A DNA stretch of 64,000 bases from Bigelowiella natans CCMP2755 (taxonomy: Eukaryota > Cercozoa > Chlorarachniophyceae): the NCBI GenBank assembly GCA_000320545.1, contig ADNK01002488.1:10001-74000 (forward strand), in the 5' to 3' direction. Shown in pieces: positions 1 to 19,477 of the stretch. Both the position numbers and the translations under genes were made by a program. Numbering within the stretch: the stretch's first letter is position 1; each line of letters opens with the position of its first letter. A model generated the notes under the pieces. That model was not told the DNA's origin and did no database searches. It saw only the letters and a program-made list of their open reading frames with translations.

Positions 1-186
1 TTCCTCCGTTCGTCCTAACAACTGCAACTGCCTCGCCGAGCGGCCGAAGTTTTTTTTTCTGGGAAGGAAAAAATAAAATAACACCGGGAACAGTGTTGAA
101 ACCTAGGCCAATATGCGGGAAAATAGAGCTTTTTAGGCATAATTCACGATAATTCGCCACCTTGTCCTCCGGTCGCTGTCAAAACC

Positions 187-1691
187 ATGGCGGAGAATGG
201 CACCGAAGGTGCGCAAGACCAGAAGAAGGATGACAACAACTGCAGGATGTACGAGAAGAAATATCCCGATCAGGACGAGAATGTCCTCGTCACCGTTCGA
301 AGCGTTGCAGAGATGGGCGCGTAAGTTCTTTCTTCCTTTGTCACATGAGAAATTAGGAAAAGTAGCAGCCTTCCTTCATCTGGAGCAACAATTTAGTACA
401 TGCATCTTTATTACTTTTCATTCTACGATTCCTTTTGTAATGTCCCCATTTGCATTTGAAATTTCTGAACTTTATTGCCTACAAACCTAAAGCACCATCT
501 CTCTGACTTTGATGAGCAGCATTCTCAAAACATCTTCGAATTTCTTGCTCATGACGCGCGCGCGCGCGTGTGTGTGTTTGTGTAGCTAGCATAGAGTATA
601 TGGGGGCTATGAAATTGAGTAAAACTTTTTCCCGATAATATATTTCTCTAGGTACGTTACTCTGAACGAGTACAATGGAATAGAGGGCATGATCTTGCTG
701 TCTGAGCTGTCCAGAAGGCGGATTCGCTCCATTAACAAACTCATTCGTGTCGGTCGTACGGAAGTAGTTGTAGTACTGCGTGTGGACAAGGATAAAGGTG
801 GTCACTTCCTCACACGTTTGGGCACTCGGGATGTGGCGTAGACGCCGTTGTTCGATTACACTAACTGCCTCTCGTGTTTTCTGCTTCTTCGCAGGTTACA
901 TCGACCTGTCCAAACGCCGCGTATCTGTGGAGGATGTGGAGAAGTTGGAAGTGAAATACAACAAGTCCAAGCAAGTACACTCCATTATGCGTCAAGTCTC
1001 AGAGACGTGCAAGGTACCTATGATCAAGCTCTACGAGGCCTGGGGCTGGGACCTCTACAAACGATACGGGCATGCATACGACGCCTTCAAAATCCTTGTC
1101 GCATCTCCAGATAAAGTGATCGGCCAGTATAGCTTAGATGAAGCGGTATGTAAGAAAACAAATACAACACCTGACCTTCAGGGGACAGAATTCGGTCGTA
1201 CTTTCTTACAGGATAACTTCCTCCTCCTTTTAGGTTAAAGCTTCACTCATTAAGACGGTGAAGAGAAGGCTGACACCCCAGCCCGTTAAAATCCGAGCAG
1301 ATATTGAGGTAACCTGCTTCGCCTACGAAGGGATTGATGCTGTAAAAGCCGCCTTACAGAAGGGCGAGGAAAAGAGTACCGCAGAATTACCCATCAAGGT
1401 ATTTATAATAGCATCAACACCGGGAAGCGATTTGCGAACGCGAATACTAAAGCCTCTTTTGCGTTTTACTCTCAGATCAAGCTCGTGTCGCCTCCCCTCT
1501 ACGTTATGTTCTGCACCACATTGAACAAGGAACAGGGAATAAATCTGCTGCAAAGCGCCGTCGACGCGATTACAAAGGAGATCCGAGAGAAGGAGGGAAG
1601 TATTAACGTCAAACATGCTCCCCGTGCAGTTTCGCAACAAGAGGAACGGGACCTTCTGGCAAAAATGGAAGGCGAGGAAGATGATGACTGA
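187..1691 (+). CDS. EIF2S1: Translation initiation factor eIF2 subunit alpha
   Basis: Regulatory alpha subunit of eIF2, the cytosolic GTPase complex that brings initiator Met-tRNA to the 40S ribosome. Five exons join in phase (187-320, 652-797, 895-1145, 1234-1398, 1476-1691) to give 303 aa, close to the family's usual ~300-315 aa. The S1 domain is followed by the phosphorylation loop [11 protein letters not shown], whose first serine after EL (residue 65 here) corresponds to Ser51 of animals and yeast; the later motif [11 protein letters not shown] and the C-terminal core [10 protein letters not shown] are also intact, and the acidic tail ends EGEEDDD. The start at 187 is the ATG in accatgg context; it gives an N-terminal extension of about 13 residues relative to the animal protein. 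The conserved serine implies control by eIF2alpha kinases (family knowledge). Introns are short and mostly free of repeats. Confidence 0.96.
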
Positions 1692-2656
1692 GGCTACTAG
1701 CATGAGCGTGCAAGCACCATAATCGTCGAATGTGTCGGCTAACATTTCGCAGTGCAATTTGATAAAACCAACACTGATCTTAGTCATATGTACCATCAGC
1801 TTTGGTCGCTCGCACCGACCGGGCTCTGTAACAGTTTAGCAGCATGCTGCGCTGCCATGCTATCTAGCTATCTTACAATGTAAATGCGTGCGTGCAGAGC
1901 TGCGCCGCAGGGGGAAATCAATGAATTCAGTGCATTCGGTCTCATGTTATTCGGCTTGGAAACATGCGTTCTCTGCGCTTGAATTTAGCAATGCATCGGG
2001 TCTCATGTTCGGCTTCGAAAGATGCATTCGCTGCTGACTTGAAAAGCCGATCCGAGCTAGCTAGCTAGCTGTGGAGAGCCGGCGGGGGTTGTTGCGGCAC
2101 ATCAATTGTGGACGAGCAAAAGTTCAAGAAGTTTCAAGACTCCCAAAACCACGCATTGCGGCGCAAGTTTCCGATGCTTTGCTGTGGATTTTTGCCATGT
2201 CGTTTTCAACATGGATTGTTTTCACAAAAGACGTGTGATGAGCCTGGGATTTTCATCATGTCACTGTTCTGTGATTCTGGCAATTCAGCTCAGCAGTGGG
2301 TCATCAGTGGCCAAAGCTTCCACAGGGACTTCAAGTCCCCATGCGTGTGCGCGCAGGAGAACACATGTGCCCATGCACACCACATGCATGCACTTGAAAA
2401 GAACACATGCTCTGTTCACATCCACACATGCACCAAACAAGCTGCGACACATGTGCCGCACACGTGTAGTTGCAGGTGCACAGCAGGTGCACATGAAGTA
2501 GGTGATGCACATGTCGTAGACGTCATGCACGTGTGGGGACTTCAAGTCCCCATGTTTCATTTTGCGCATTTTCGCAATTTTTGCTACCGCCGATGGCAGG
2601 GGATCAAATGAAATGTGGGGCATGACATGCACCCAGCAGACAGACACGTGTTTTTG
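1692..2656. other. Intergenic spacer with short palindromes and repeated hairpin
   Basis: No convincing coding sequence. The stretch holds an imperfect tandem duplication around 1935-2035 (tctcatgtt followed by ttcggctt in both units), a CTAG run near 2056-2070, and many ACATG/CATGCA words between 2340 and 2530. A perfect hairpin with one-base loop, GGGGACTT-C-AAGTCCCC, lies near 2536-2552, and a near-identical copy lacking its first base or two lies near 2325-2341. Long overlapping open frames on both strands here are low-complexity (Cys/His/Thr-rich) and look accidental. Confidence 0.6.
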
Positions 2657-7995
<5,339 letters not shown>

Positions 7996-9882
7996 CAGCT
8001 TACCAAGCCTGTGCTTCTTACGGTTTGGCTATGTGTATCGATCGACGCAATGCTAACGTCTTCTCCAAAGCAATAAATTTCCAGGCCTCTTCCTGCTGTG
8101 GCAAAGCTTAACGAAGTCCAGGCGCGGGGAGGGAATCAGGGCGTGATGATCATCACATTCGTCATCATCCGTGAGTAGTAGAAGTTGAAAGATGATGGTC
8201 GATTCTCTCTACTGCTGCTCCACAGTAACCTGATTATTGTCGATTTTCGATGGAAAGTTTCGGGATAAAAGTTTTCCCAAATCTTCTATTTCTTGCGAAA
8301 CTTTCCGAGCACGCAACTTCCCGGTGGGCGTTGGAAAAATGCGAGTGGCAAGAAGACCGTCGGGGCCCAATGCGGTTACGTTTTTAATAGTTAGTTCCGG
8401 TGTGTCTCCCGCGATATTTCGAGGTCACACACAAAGGGCGACAAGGATCAATCTTTTGTTGGTGGAGCCCTTGTCGTAATTATTTTTCGGGATATTCTGA
8501 ATTTCGTTTGTGTTTCAAATCGGAAGATCATCGTAGGAAAAAGGTCTCGGTTGTCCGAACTGGGGCTCCGACACCCCAGCCGGGGGCCTCCCCTTAATCA
8601 TAGAAGTCATGAAAACAGGCCCTCTTCATCGACCAACTATGCATACCCAGCGGGTATAACACAGGTGTAGGATGTATCCTACTGATGATAAATATTCGGT
8701 CACCAAACCTCGGAGACAAATGAAAAACAACCTCCTCGCATCTAGACTTCCAGGCCAGTAATTCGAGGAGATTCTTGGGTTTTCGGGGTGTTCATGGTGA
8801 ATCTGCAGCAAATCGAAGGGCGTCAGCTCAGGGAGACATGGAACGCCGGATTGCGGCTCGAAGTGGTGTCCGATCATTTGGACGGTTGAAACCACTTCGT
8901 TCATTCATTCATTCGAAGAATGAGCAAAGCAGAGAGCAGTGGGCGCAGGAGGCTTGGTTCTTCCTCTGATTCGTTGCGAATGGGCGACATGCCGCTTCGA
9001 AAGCAAAAAAACACGTTGCGACGTAACGCAAGAAGTGGAGCTTTCACTCGACTGGCATTCCGAGCTAGCGAGCCATTCGAAGTTCCACGGAGGTGAGCAT
9101 TGGCACAGGTGTCATCACGACCCTCTCACCAGCTCCATTGAAACAGCTTCATTTACTCATTGAATCTGGCCTCCGTTGTGTTCCAACTGGTCTAGCTAGC
9201 TCTAGAGCTAGTCTAGCAGTGGTGGCGCGAGCACTCCCACGTCGTCTAGACGTCCACCTAGCTAGCCACTTCGCACTCACAAGCTAGCAAGCTCCAGAGC
9301 TCGCATTGCGACCGCGAACGCTGCAAGTGGCAGCTGTGCCATTTGTCGCTGTCGATGCCGTGCATGTCATCACGCACGTCATCAGCGCCAGAGCGTTCCA
9401 GCCGTTGCACACACCGCTAGATCAAGTTGCACGATCGATGATTGCGATGTCTAGACGTGTCGCGATCAGTAAATCTAGAAATCTGTGTTGTATATGCCAT
9501 GAGCACCGCTAGACCACTGCAAGCTTGCGTCAGTCTGCAACGCACTGGTCGCACCACTGGATCGATCGGGCAAAATGAGAATGAAGTTCTCACATGAGAA
9601 ACGCACATGCTAGCATGCTAGCACGTGTGCTCGAGAACCCAAACTCATCGCATGACCCCTGCTAGCCTGTGGTCTGAATGATGTGAACGCATGTCTAGAC
9701 TTGTGCCGTCGTACGATGCGGTTATGCGGTACACGACACTGAGTGCGTACACTTTCATCGCACATGTGTGCTAGCGTGGTGCAATGCCGTGTCCATTGTC
9801 ATGCACGGATGGGTTACGTTGCGTGTGTGCAACAACATGGTGCACTAAAACTACATCATGGGATCCACAATGGACGGAACCA
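7996..9882. other. Intergenic spacer with palindrome-rich island
   Basis: No supported gene. 8230-8330 holds inverted words gaaagtttcggg and cgaaactttcc about 50 bp apart; 8560-8595 holds a small GC hairpin (ccccagccgggg). From about 9180 to 9780 the sequence is dense in CTAG, GCTAGC, TCTAGA and CATG words, typical of the palindrome islands seen elsewhere in this window. It could contain decayed mobile DNA, but no terminal repeats or transposase were found by eye. Confidence 0.55.
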
Positions 9883-10522
9883 TCAATTCTTTTTTCGAGC
9901 ATCTGGTTTTTTTCCCTTCCTATTTCTAGCCTCATCCTTCTGCAGTTGTTGACACTTCTCGCTCTGCTTATTCTCATCAAACTGGTTGTTCCATCCCCAA
10001 GCAATGATGCTGATGCGTCCTTGATTGTGCTGCTTCTGGGGAGGAATTGGTACGATGCTGAAAGCATTAAGAGTGAAGAGTAATGAGCACAGAATAGGTG
10101 AACATGTAATTTAAAGGCCACATCACAGTTACTGCACAAAATCATCGGAGACACGATTCTAAGCCCAAGAATATTTTGAGTCAATGATTTAATATCGTTG
10201 GTTGTATTTTGACACGCTGCTAAATTGCGATGACACACCCATGCTTCCACGCGATATTTACATCACGGCCGAACGCGTACAAAGTGCCATTAGGCAATGG
10301 AATGTTGATGGTGCTCCCACCCTTGGCATGTAAGAAGGATACCTGCCCAAAATGTTTATTCGGCATGCGGTGAGAACTATCAACACTACAAGTGTACGAA
10401 CCATGCGTACACGTTTTCCCGCAGAAATAATGCTGATCTCACTCCTCGACAGGGTGTCAGAAAACCAAATCCAGTGGTGGTGAATTTCTAGGAATTCTTC
10501 TTAGCACACAACACTTTTACAT

Positions 10523-10564
<42 letters not shown>

Positions 10565-11959
10565 TGTGTATATATTATATATATGGTACTAACTTCGCGC
10601 TCATTTCCAAATGAAATAGCCACAGTAAGATTCTGTGGACAATTTGGTGTGAAAGCGGCTCGGTCATGGTGGTAGGGTTTCCATTCCAACGAATTTCGGT
10701 ACCAATTGAATCTGCGTTAGAAGACAACGGTTGGGGGGGGCTTAGTAGTTCATCGAGACTTGTGCATGTATTTTATTTGTTATCGATATGTTACTACGCG
10801 TTGTCATACCCTGTGCATATCTTATGAATCTATGAATTTCCCTCTATTATTGTGTCTATCCCGCGCGCGTGTGTGTGGGGGGGGGAATGACACGCCGAAC
10901 AACTGACCGTGTTGCCTTGATGTCCATGTCGAAATATTTGGAGATCTTAGCTACTACTTTCTGTAGGAGCAAATAAAAATTGCGGCATGAAGTAAGCAAG
11001 GTTAGCTTTGGAGAAATTAAGTGAATGCATGGCATCGGCACGCGCATGCAGAGAGATTGTGAGTTGGGGGTGGGGGAAGAGATGTTTTCAATTTAAAAAT
11101 GACACATTTTCCCTTGCTACTAGGGATTGGTTTCGCTTAAGAAATATATAAAACTGTAAAAAAAGAAAAGACAAACCTGAAAAGTAGGCGATTGGTTCTT
11201 CCACCTACCCCCCATCTTTTTATCGTCCGCAATCATGTGAGAGTCGCCATGCCAGAGGGTAAAGAGCCTGTCTTTCCCAGCTCGTTTGAGCTCTGTTAAC
11301 AGATCTTCGTAAGCGCTTTGGTCCGCCTCGTTACAAAAGAAGTCTCGAACAACCACAACATCGTTCACCGTGTAGGATCTTCCGAACTTCTCGCTCTTTT
11401 CCCCCACAATGAGGCGGAGGGACGGGGGCGCATAGCAAGGCTGAAAGCTCTCAGTGTTCTTTGGTTTGCTTCTCCTATTTTTCCCTTTTGTTTTATTGCG
11501 TTGCTGTCGTTGCTTGTGTTTGCTGTGGCGGGCATTGTTCTCATTTTCCAGGGTAGTTGGGCGAATCTTGTGATTGTGGTTGTGGGATGGGGCCGGAATG
11601 GGTTCCTCCCCCTTTCTTCTGCAATAATAGAATCAAGCAAGGCAAGCAAAAATGAGTTGTGTTCATCATTGGTATATGATCATCGAACTGTGAGGTTAAA
11701 ATCTTTACTTTGCATCCGTTCGTGCATTATCGGGGACTCTCGATGCTGCAGAACGTCTTGGGGCGGCTTTCGGGGGCGTTCCTGGGCACGGTTGCTGTGA
11801 TTGCACCTTGGGTCTCCATTTTCTGCTGTTCAAAGAAGTTGCTTCTTGTGATTCGGAGACTTTGTTCAGAATTTTGGACTGATTATGAGGCCGCTGTTTG
11901 AAAGTCTTCGAGATAGGCGGGGAAGCCTCTCCCTCGTTGCCTCGTCGATGCACCTTCAT
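9883..11959 (-). CDS. AlkB-like 2OG-Fe(II) dioxygenase
   Basis: Non-haem iron, 2-oxoglutarate-dependent oxygenase of the AlkB-like fold. Six exons join in phase (11709-11959, 11177-11618, 10908-10960, 10594-10711, 10239-10342, 9883-10057) to 380 aa. The first ~130 residues are basic and low-complexity. The conserved part starts at CYAPPSLRLIVG and YTVNDVVVVRDFF. The iron/2OG site is visible: H and D in WKPYHHDRAAF, the distal H in NIAWKHGI, and the 2OG-binding R in GRISIIAWGW; beta strands NLTVAISFGNERE and NIPLPNGTLYAFGRD lie between them. A lysine-rich tail ends ARKKN. Substrate cannot be told from sequence: nucleic-acid or protein demethylation are both possible for this family. The Met at 11957-11959 was chosen because it is the first ATG upstream in frame; an upstream exon is possible since this codon also sits beside an acceptor-like AAG. 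Confidence 0.82.
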
Positions 11960-12711
11960 GAGTGGGAAAATAAATAGTTAGTCGCACACATTCACTTCAC
12001 GATCCCAAATGTGGTTATATGAAAGGTGGAAACTTGTGAGAAGAGGGGGGGGGCGGGGATAATGGAGGAAGAACCGGAACGTAGAAGCGAGTCGATGCCA
12101 TTGGGTTTATCAGAATGAGCGCACGTCGGCACTAGCAACAAATGTAGGCCATTTTATCCCATATAACCAGTCTTACACCTGTCTCTCGGAAAAACATGAA
12201 AAGCCTGATTTTGCGCGCGAAAGTGTTTTTAATCGAGGAGAGCATGCGACAGCAGGTTTTTGGGCTGTGCCTCGGTGAAGACTGCAAAACCCAATTTCTC
12301 CAACTTCGAAAGATATTTCCCGAAGAACGGCCTGGTTTTCTCCCGTGATTTGCGGAGATTCCCAGATTCCACCGGGATTGCTTCGTCAAGTCCCAAGAGA
12401 AGCAGTATTTGAACACAAGCACACCACCCCCTTTCCCTTCCTCTTTTCGAGTCATAGCATCTGGACATTGAATCGGGGGAAACCCGGAGGAAATCGGAAA
12501 GGAACCCAAAGAGGTTTGGAAATTTAGGCGATAAATTCTGAAAGAGGTCAAACGCGCCATTTCCCAACCAACAGAATAATCGCCAGCAACAAGGTTCGAT
12601 TGATCATTTCGAAAAGCTATGGCATCTAGCTTAACTTGATTTAGTCGGAGCTAATCCAAAATGTATATTTTACTCAGAGACTAAATCTTAAATGTGCACT
12701 TAGGTAAGACA
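11960..12711. other. Spacer with an unassigned minus-strand open frame
   Basis: Between the AlkB-like gene and the WW gene. A minus-strand frame at 12229-12567 starts MGNGAFDLFQNL and ends EAQPKNLLSHALLD; the second half reads like a folded protein, but I found no convincing splice sites linking it to the AlkB-like gene and no recognisable domain. It may be an upstream exon, a short gene or chance. Confidence 0.3.
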
Positions 12712-13423
12712 ATGGGGTGCCAGGGCTCGTGCTTCCCGAACATATTAGGAATGGATTCTCTGCAGACTCTCTCGGCATACAATAATGGCGTGTACCAACG
12801 GATGTCTCCGCCACCATTCCAACGGAGAGGAAGAGTAAAAATCTCTCTACGCGAGAAAAAAGAGAGCAGCGTGCACTGGGTACGCTACACCAACGAGGAT
12901 GGAATCCCCTACTATTTCGATACGACAACTGGAACGTCTCAATGGACCCAACCGTCATCACCTGTAGTTGTAGGGAATTCGGTTGGGCGGATGGAAAAAT
13001 CTCTGCGGGAAGTATTCAATGAGTCACAAGAGGACCTCCGAGATAGGATGTACGATACTGAGTGGGTGCGGTTTGTAGATGAGAGCACGAAGGTGGAATA
13101 CTTCAAAAACATCCGTACAGGTAAAGTCATCTCGTGTACATTAAAAACTGTTGCATTGGGTAAGATATTCGGTGCTAATGATGAGAACGTTGGTATATCC
13201 AGTTTGACTTCCCTAACCCCAATATTACATAGGCCGCACAACTTGGGAAAGACCTAATCACTTTGCTACAAACGAAGAAGATTTGTACAGTTTTCAAAGA
13301 GCGAAGCAGCAGTACCTACCCACCGAGTCACCAATTTCACCGAAGTTCCACGATTCCGTATCGAGCCCAATCCCATTCAGCGCTTTCACGTCTTGGTCGT
13401 CTTATCAGGGAGAGCACCAATAA
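12712..13423 (+). CDS. Small protein with two WW domains and MGC N-terminus
   Basis: Two exons (12712-13120 and 13233-13423) join in phase 1 to 199 aa. The start chosen at 12712 gives MGCQGSCF: Gly2 and Ser6 fit the N-myristoylation consensus and Cys3/Cys7 could be palmitoylated, suggesting a membrane-tethered adaptor (inference). Two WW domains bind proline-rich ligands in this family: the first (about residues 62-90) reads WVRYTNEDGIPYYFD then TSQWTQP; the second (about 122-145) reads WVRFVDESTKVEYFK then TTWERP, and is split by the intron between GlyArg codons. The C-terminus is Ser/Pro-rich (LPTESPISPKF) and could carry phosphorylation sites. No catalytic domain is present. An in-frame upstream ATG at 12694 exists but is followed by a stop-like acceptor context and is less attractive. 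Confidence 0.72.
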
Positions 13424-14994
13424 ATCAAAAAAGAATAGCGATATAACCCCTTTTTTGGAATAGCGCATATTAGCTAATATAGATTCCTCATCTCTCTCTC
13501 CTGCTCTATTTCCACTTTTCGGAGGAGATAAATACCGAGATCCGAATACCATAATGAAATCAGAGCGCGCCAAATCATATTCGGCTTCCCTACCACCTGG
13601 GAGATGTAAACAATAGCGGCATATGCCTCGTCGAATTTAGCATTTACTGGCGTCATCATTTCCCAGTTCGATATTGAAACTTAATGTTAGAGAGGCCATA
13701 CCACTGAAACAAGCGGACTCAACTTAATAATGTAAACGTTTATTACAGCACTTTATCCTATAATTACGTAAGTGCTGGTGTCTATCAGCAACGTATATCT
13801 AGATATAGCTATAGCAATGATAGTCTAGCTTTATATATGCACACATATACACATATGTATGCATAGGCCTATACAGACTATGCCTGAATAAACGAGTCAA
13901 ATGAGCTAGCGGTGGCACGTAATAGAATTTTGGGCGACCACACTGCTAGCTGTACACATGTTAGCTTGTTAGGCACACTTTGCACAAGCATGGATCATCA
14001 TGCAATAGCATGGCACTAGTGACTAGATTATAGATGACTAGCTGCTTTGCTAGTTTGTGCAGCCTAGCAGTGTTAGATGAGATGCACCGAACTTGCAAGC
14101 TCCACTAGCTAAATGACAGTCTAGCAGTCCAGACTATAAGACAAGCTAGCAAGCTGCAATCCTCAGCTGTCAGCTGTCTGAAATTTAGGAGACTGCATGA
14201 CCATGCTAGCAGCATGCACGCTGCATGCTAGCTACATGTAGCTGCTAGCACTATAGAGCATATCAAAATGCACCACACTAGCACATATTTTTTCTAACTA
14301 GATAGCAGTCTAGCAGTTAATGTCTAGCTAGGCTAGCTAGATATCTCTAGATCTGGTATGTGCTGCTAACATGTGTTAGCTAGCTAGTGTGCGTGATGCA
14401 CCGTGCTCGCGTAGCGAGGTTACGAAAACCTAGCTAGCTAGCTAGGCTAGCTAGTGAAGCTGGGTTGTCTCTGTCTCTCGCTTGCAGCTTGTTTTAGTTG
14501 TGGATGCTAGGATGTCTAGCTAGCTAGCTAGCTAGACATTGGCGATGAGCAGCACGCTGTTCGTTCACACATGCTAGCATGCCCAGCTAGCCAGGCTAGC
14601 AGACGCGCTAAATCGATTCGTCATGCTAGTATGTCCAGCAGAAGGTGCGATGATAGACACCACATAATACAGAATTACTGTGTGTCTATCAGTGCGCATT
14701 TAGCTCTGGAGCTCATGCTTCATGCCACATTCAGCGCAGAGCAAGCTCTCTCTCGTGCTTCACAGTAAAGTCGCGAGTGGAGTGCCGACACGCATGTAAC
14801 GCCTTTTGTATGGCATAGCGATCGCGCGTACAGCCTGGCACGTCTGGAAGTGATTGTTGTCAACCTAGCAGAAGGATGGATGGAAATCACAGAGAAACTG
14901 AGTCTATTTTTATGACTTTCCCAATCGTAAACGGGACCTAGCATAACGCCCTCCAACCCCAAATACATCCTTTGTTCTCTCTATCCGCGAAGTT
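13424..14994. other. Intergenic spacer, dense CTAG/GCTAGC palindromes
   Basis: No gene found. 13780-13880 is AT-rich with TATA-like words. From about 13900 to 14600 the sequence is unusually rich in CTAG and GCTAGC, including near-perfect runs around 14318-14345, 14430-14455 and 14515-14535 (tagctagctagctagctaga). ATG-rich open frames here are short and compositionally odd. Confidence 0.6.
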
Positions 14995-16785
<1,791 letters not shown>

Positions 16786-17485
16786 TATATTTCCTCTCTA
16801 ATTCCTGATAGCCAGGGGCAATAATGGTTATTTAAGATTTGTTCCTTCGGCGTTTAAGTGCCGAGTGCAAAGTGTCGAAAGCTAACTGGTTTAAGCATCA
16901 ATGGACGATTGAACGCCGAAAGTGCTCCGGCGAAAACTTTGATGATTAATCCCTTCTCGATTCAGTGATAGGTCTAGGGAGCATTACTACACCTAATAAG
17001 GTCTACCGTACTCTTTTTAAAAAATGAATTCAGTGACCCTGTTTTGGAGAAGACTCTCTTGCTTTTGCGAACGCTGTTGCAGGAAAGCTCCTCGAACGAG
17101 GTAGGGTGCGCGCGTATTTCAGATTTGGACTTTCACAATTTCTTATTCTTTAACATGCAATTATATGGTATTTTTGGTCATTTACCTTGTCGTTATTATA
17201 ATTGAAATGGTATTTACCTATTTTCATTATCTTAAAAGGGAAAGGCCAAGGTTACAATTGCTCCCTTCGAAGTTTTCAGCGCAAGAAAATGTCCAACACC
17301 AAGCCACAGCCCGCTACGAGCTGTACCTCCAAATGACCTAATTGATGGCTATTTTTGCGGTACGACATCGATCCATTTCTTTTAGCCAGAAAGGCCTGCA
17401 AAAGTGGCCGATTTTGAAGCAGCGACAAGTAACATCATCGGAGAAATTGCCCATTGCTAACTTCCGCTCATAATCGAGCGACGAC
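16786..17485. promoter_or_regulatory. Divergent intergenic region between the nine-exon gene and the RRM gene
   Basis: The two flanking genes start from opposite edges of this 700-bp stretch (minus gene starts at 16785, plus gene at 17486), so it must contain both promoters. It is AT-rich around 17140-17250. No canonical TATA box position can be assigned with confidence. Confidence 0.45.
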
Positions 17486-18079
17486 ATGTCTGCGAGGAAC
17501 AGCGCCCCTCCCCCTCCAGAGGGATCGCAGGCCGCCTCCGTGCCTAGGAAAACCACATATGAGGAGACCGACGATCTCTTCATAAGCAATGTGGATATTA
17601 AGGCTGCTGTAGGCGATGGCGATCCAAAAAAAATGGGACCGGAGAAGGTCCTGGAGCTGTTCTTGCCATACGGCGGCGCTACGAGCCTGAAGAGGGTCAA
17701 ATCGAAATGGTCTAAATTAGAGAGATTTCGCATCGTTTTGAAAGATCCTTCGCGTGGAAATGATGCCATCAAGGATTTGGACGGATCTGAGGTGTTTGGG
17801 CGAACGATTCGCCTGTCGAGATGGAGGAACATAAAGAAATCCGGGGGTGCTGCAGCAAGTAATAGCAGTAGCAAAAAGTCAAAGAATAGCAGAAATAATA
17901 GTACAGGAGGAAACCATCAGTCTGGTAATTACCAAAATGGTGGGTTGCAAAATGCCAATTCGAATGGACAATTAGAACCTGCATGGTATCCTCCGGGTGC
18001 AGAAGCAAAGAACATGAGGCAAAGGCCACAACTCTTTGCAGACGAGTTTGACACGTCCTTCCATGTGCCACAGAGGTAG
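17486..18079 (+). CDS. RNA-recognition-motif protein with low-complexity tail
   Basis: Single-exon gene of 197 aa. An RRM-like fold occupies about residues 28-120: RNP2-like strand DDLFISNVDI, then a loop longer than usual (GDGDPKKMGPEKVLELF), strand SKLERFRIVLKDP in the RNP1 position and a final strand GRTIRLSRWRN. RNP1 aromatic positions are partly conserved only, so RNA binding is an inference. The tail is Ser/Asn/Gly-rich (SSSKKSKNSRNNS) with a short ordered-looking end (PAWYPPGAEAKNMRQRP). The ATG at 17486 is the first in frame. Intronless, unlike its neighbours. Confidence 0.65.
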   Translation: MSARNSAPPPPEGSQAASVPRKTTYEETDDLFISNVDIKAAVGDGDPKKMGPEKVLELFLPYGGATSLKRVKSKWSKLERFRIVLKDPSRGNDAIKDLDGSEVFGRTIRLSRWRNIKKSGGAAASNSSSKKSKNSRNNSTGGNHQSGNYQNGGLQNANSNGQLEPAWYPPGAEAKNMRQRPQLFADEFDTSFHVPQR

Positions 18080-18301
18080 CTTCGCTTTGCTATATTTCTC
18101 ATTGTTGGCGCCGCTAGGATCTTTTTAGCTGACTCGCATCTCGTTCTATGATGATTACGTTCAAATTTTAACTCTCTTGCTGAATTGTCTTGATGAGTAA
18201 TCAACGCTGCGTTCTTTCTGAGGCGAAGAGTCGGCCCTTTTTTTTCCCACAACTACAATGGCGCTGCTCCATATCGCAGATCACAAGAGTTCTTGTTTCT
18301 A

Positions 18302-18494
18302 ATGTTTCGAATCGCATCACCCGATTCTATCATACCCAGGATTGCCAACGTACCGAACGAACTCATAGCCGCTGTCAACGACTTTCATTTTGCTATGATG
18401 AACGATCTGCCGCGAAACGAGGTGGATATATATAACCTATACGCTAAATCATTATGAGGAGCAAAGGAGGGAGTTAGAGGGAGACAGGCGCCGG

Positions 18495-18537
<43 letters not shown>

Positions 18538-19117
18538 GGGGGGGGTTACGATTTGTTGATATTCTAATGTTCCTTTTTACTACATATATCAGTTTTACCG
18601 GGCCGCGCTTCTGGACGTTGTGAGTGAAGACACAACGATAGTGGAGATCGGTCTGGGGTAATTTTACCTTCGCCAGTGTCGTGCGTGCCCCCACTTTCCC
18701 ATGAAGATGGCCAATTAATGAACTTTGCGTGTGCCGTTTTTTTGGCAGGTCGGGACTATTATCACTGATCTGCGCTCAGCTGGGCGCGAAACACGTCACG
18801 GGAATAGAGGTAACTAATGTCGAGACGCCGCCATCTTATACTTGCCATCGACATCTCGCCTTAAGATTATCATCACATCGTGTGAACGATGAAATAAACA
18901 GGCAAGTAAGCCGCTAGCCCGTTTAGCTCAGAGGAACATCCATACGAACGGATTCGCAGATAAGGTGAAAGAACAACAATAACAACAACAACAACAACAA
19001 CAACAGAACATTCAAAGAGCAGTTCGGCTGCTTTTGTTGTTGCAATATCTGAGGATGAGAAGTGGTTTGAGAGCGACCATGACGGATGTGCATTGCCATG
19101 CTACACTTCCTTCAACG

Positions 19118-19157
<40 letters not shown>

Positions 19158-19426
19158 TGATTCATGAGCAGAAAGCAAACTGCCAAATGTCATCATCCTC
19201 CGCGACTGACGGAACACCTTGGTGCTGTTTGTTTACTGGTGATGGTATGGTGTAAACCTACAGATTAGCGTGATCAATGGAATGTCGACCGCCGTAGCGC
19301 CAAAGCATTTGAAGCACGGGCCTGTGGACATCCTGCTGTCGGAGATCCTTGGGTACGGTGTACGTGTACTCGTATCACGTGTGATTGTTGGCTTTTTCTA
19401 ATCGAGTCGTAACAGAAAGAGACCTC

Positions 19427-19477
<51 letters not shown>

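Noticed and set aside
2106-2647. Overlapping open frames of 120-167 codons in the spacer
   Set aside because: Composition follows the CATG/ACATG repeats, frames are open on both strands, and no domain or splice support exists.
12229-12567. Minus-strand frame MGNGAFDLFQNL... as a gene
   Set aside because: Second half looks protein-like but there are no consistent splice sites, no domain and a competing frame of similar length; left as unassigned.
18890-18960. A tRNA-like stretch (cgtttagctcagagg)
   Set aside because: It is part of a PRMT exon encoding ARLAQRNIHTNG; no cloverleaf can be drawn around it.
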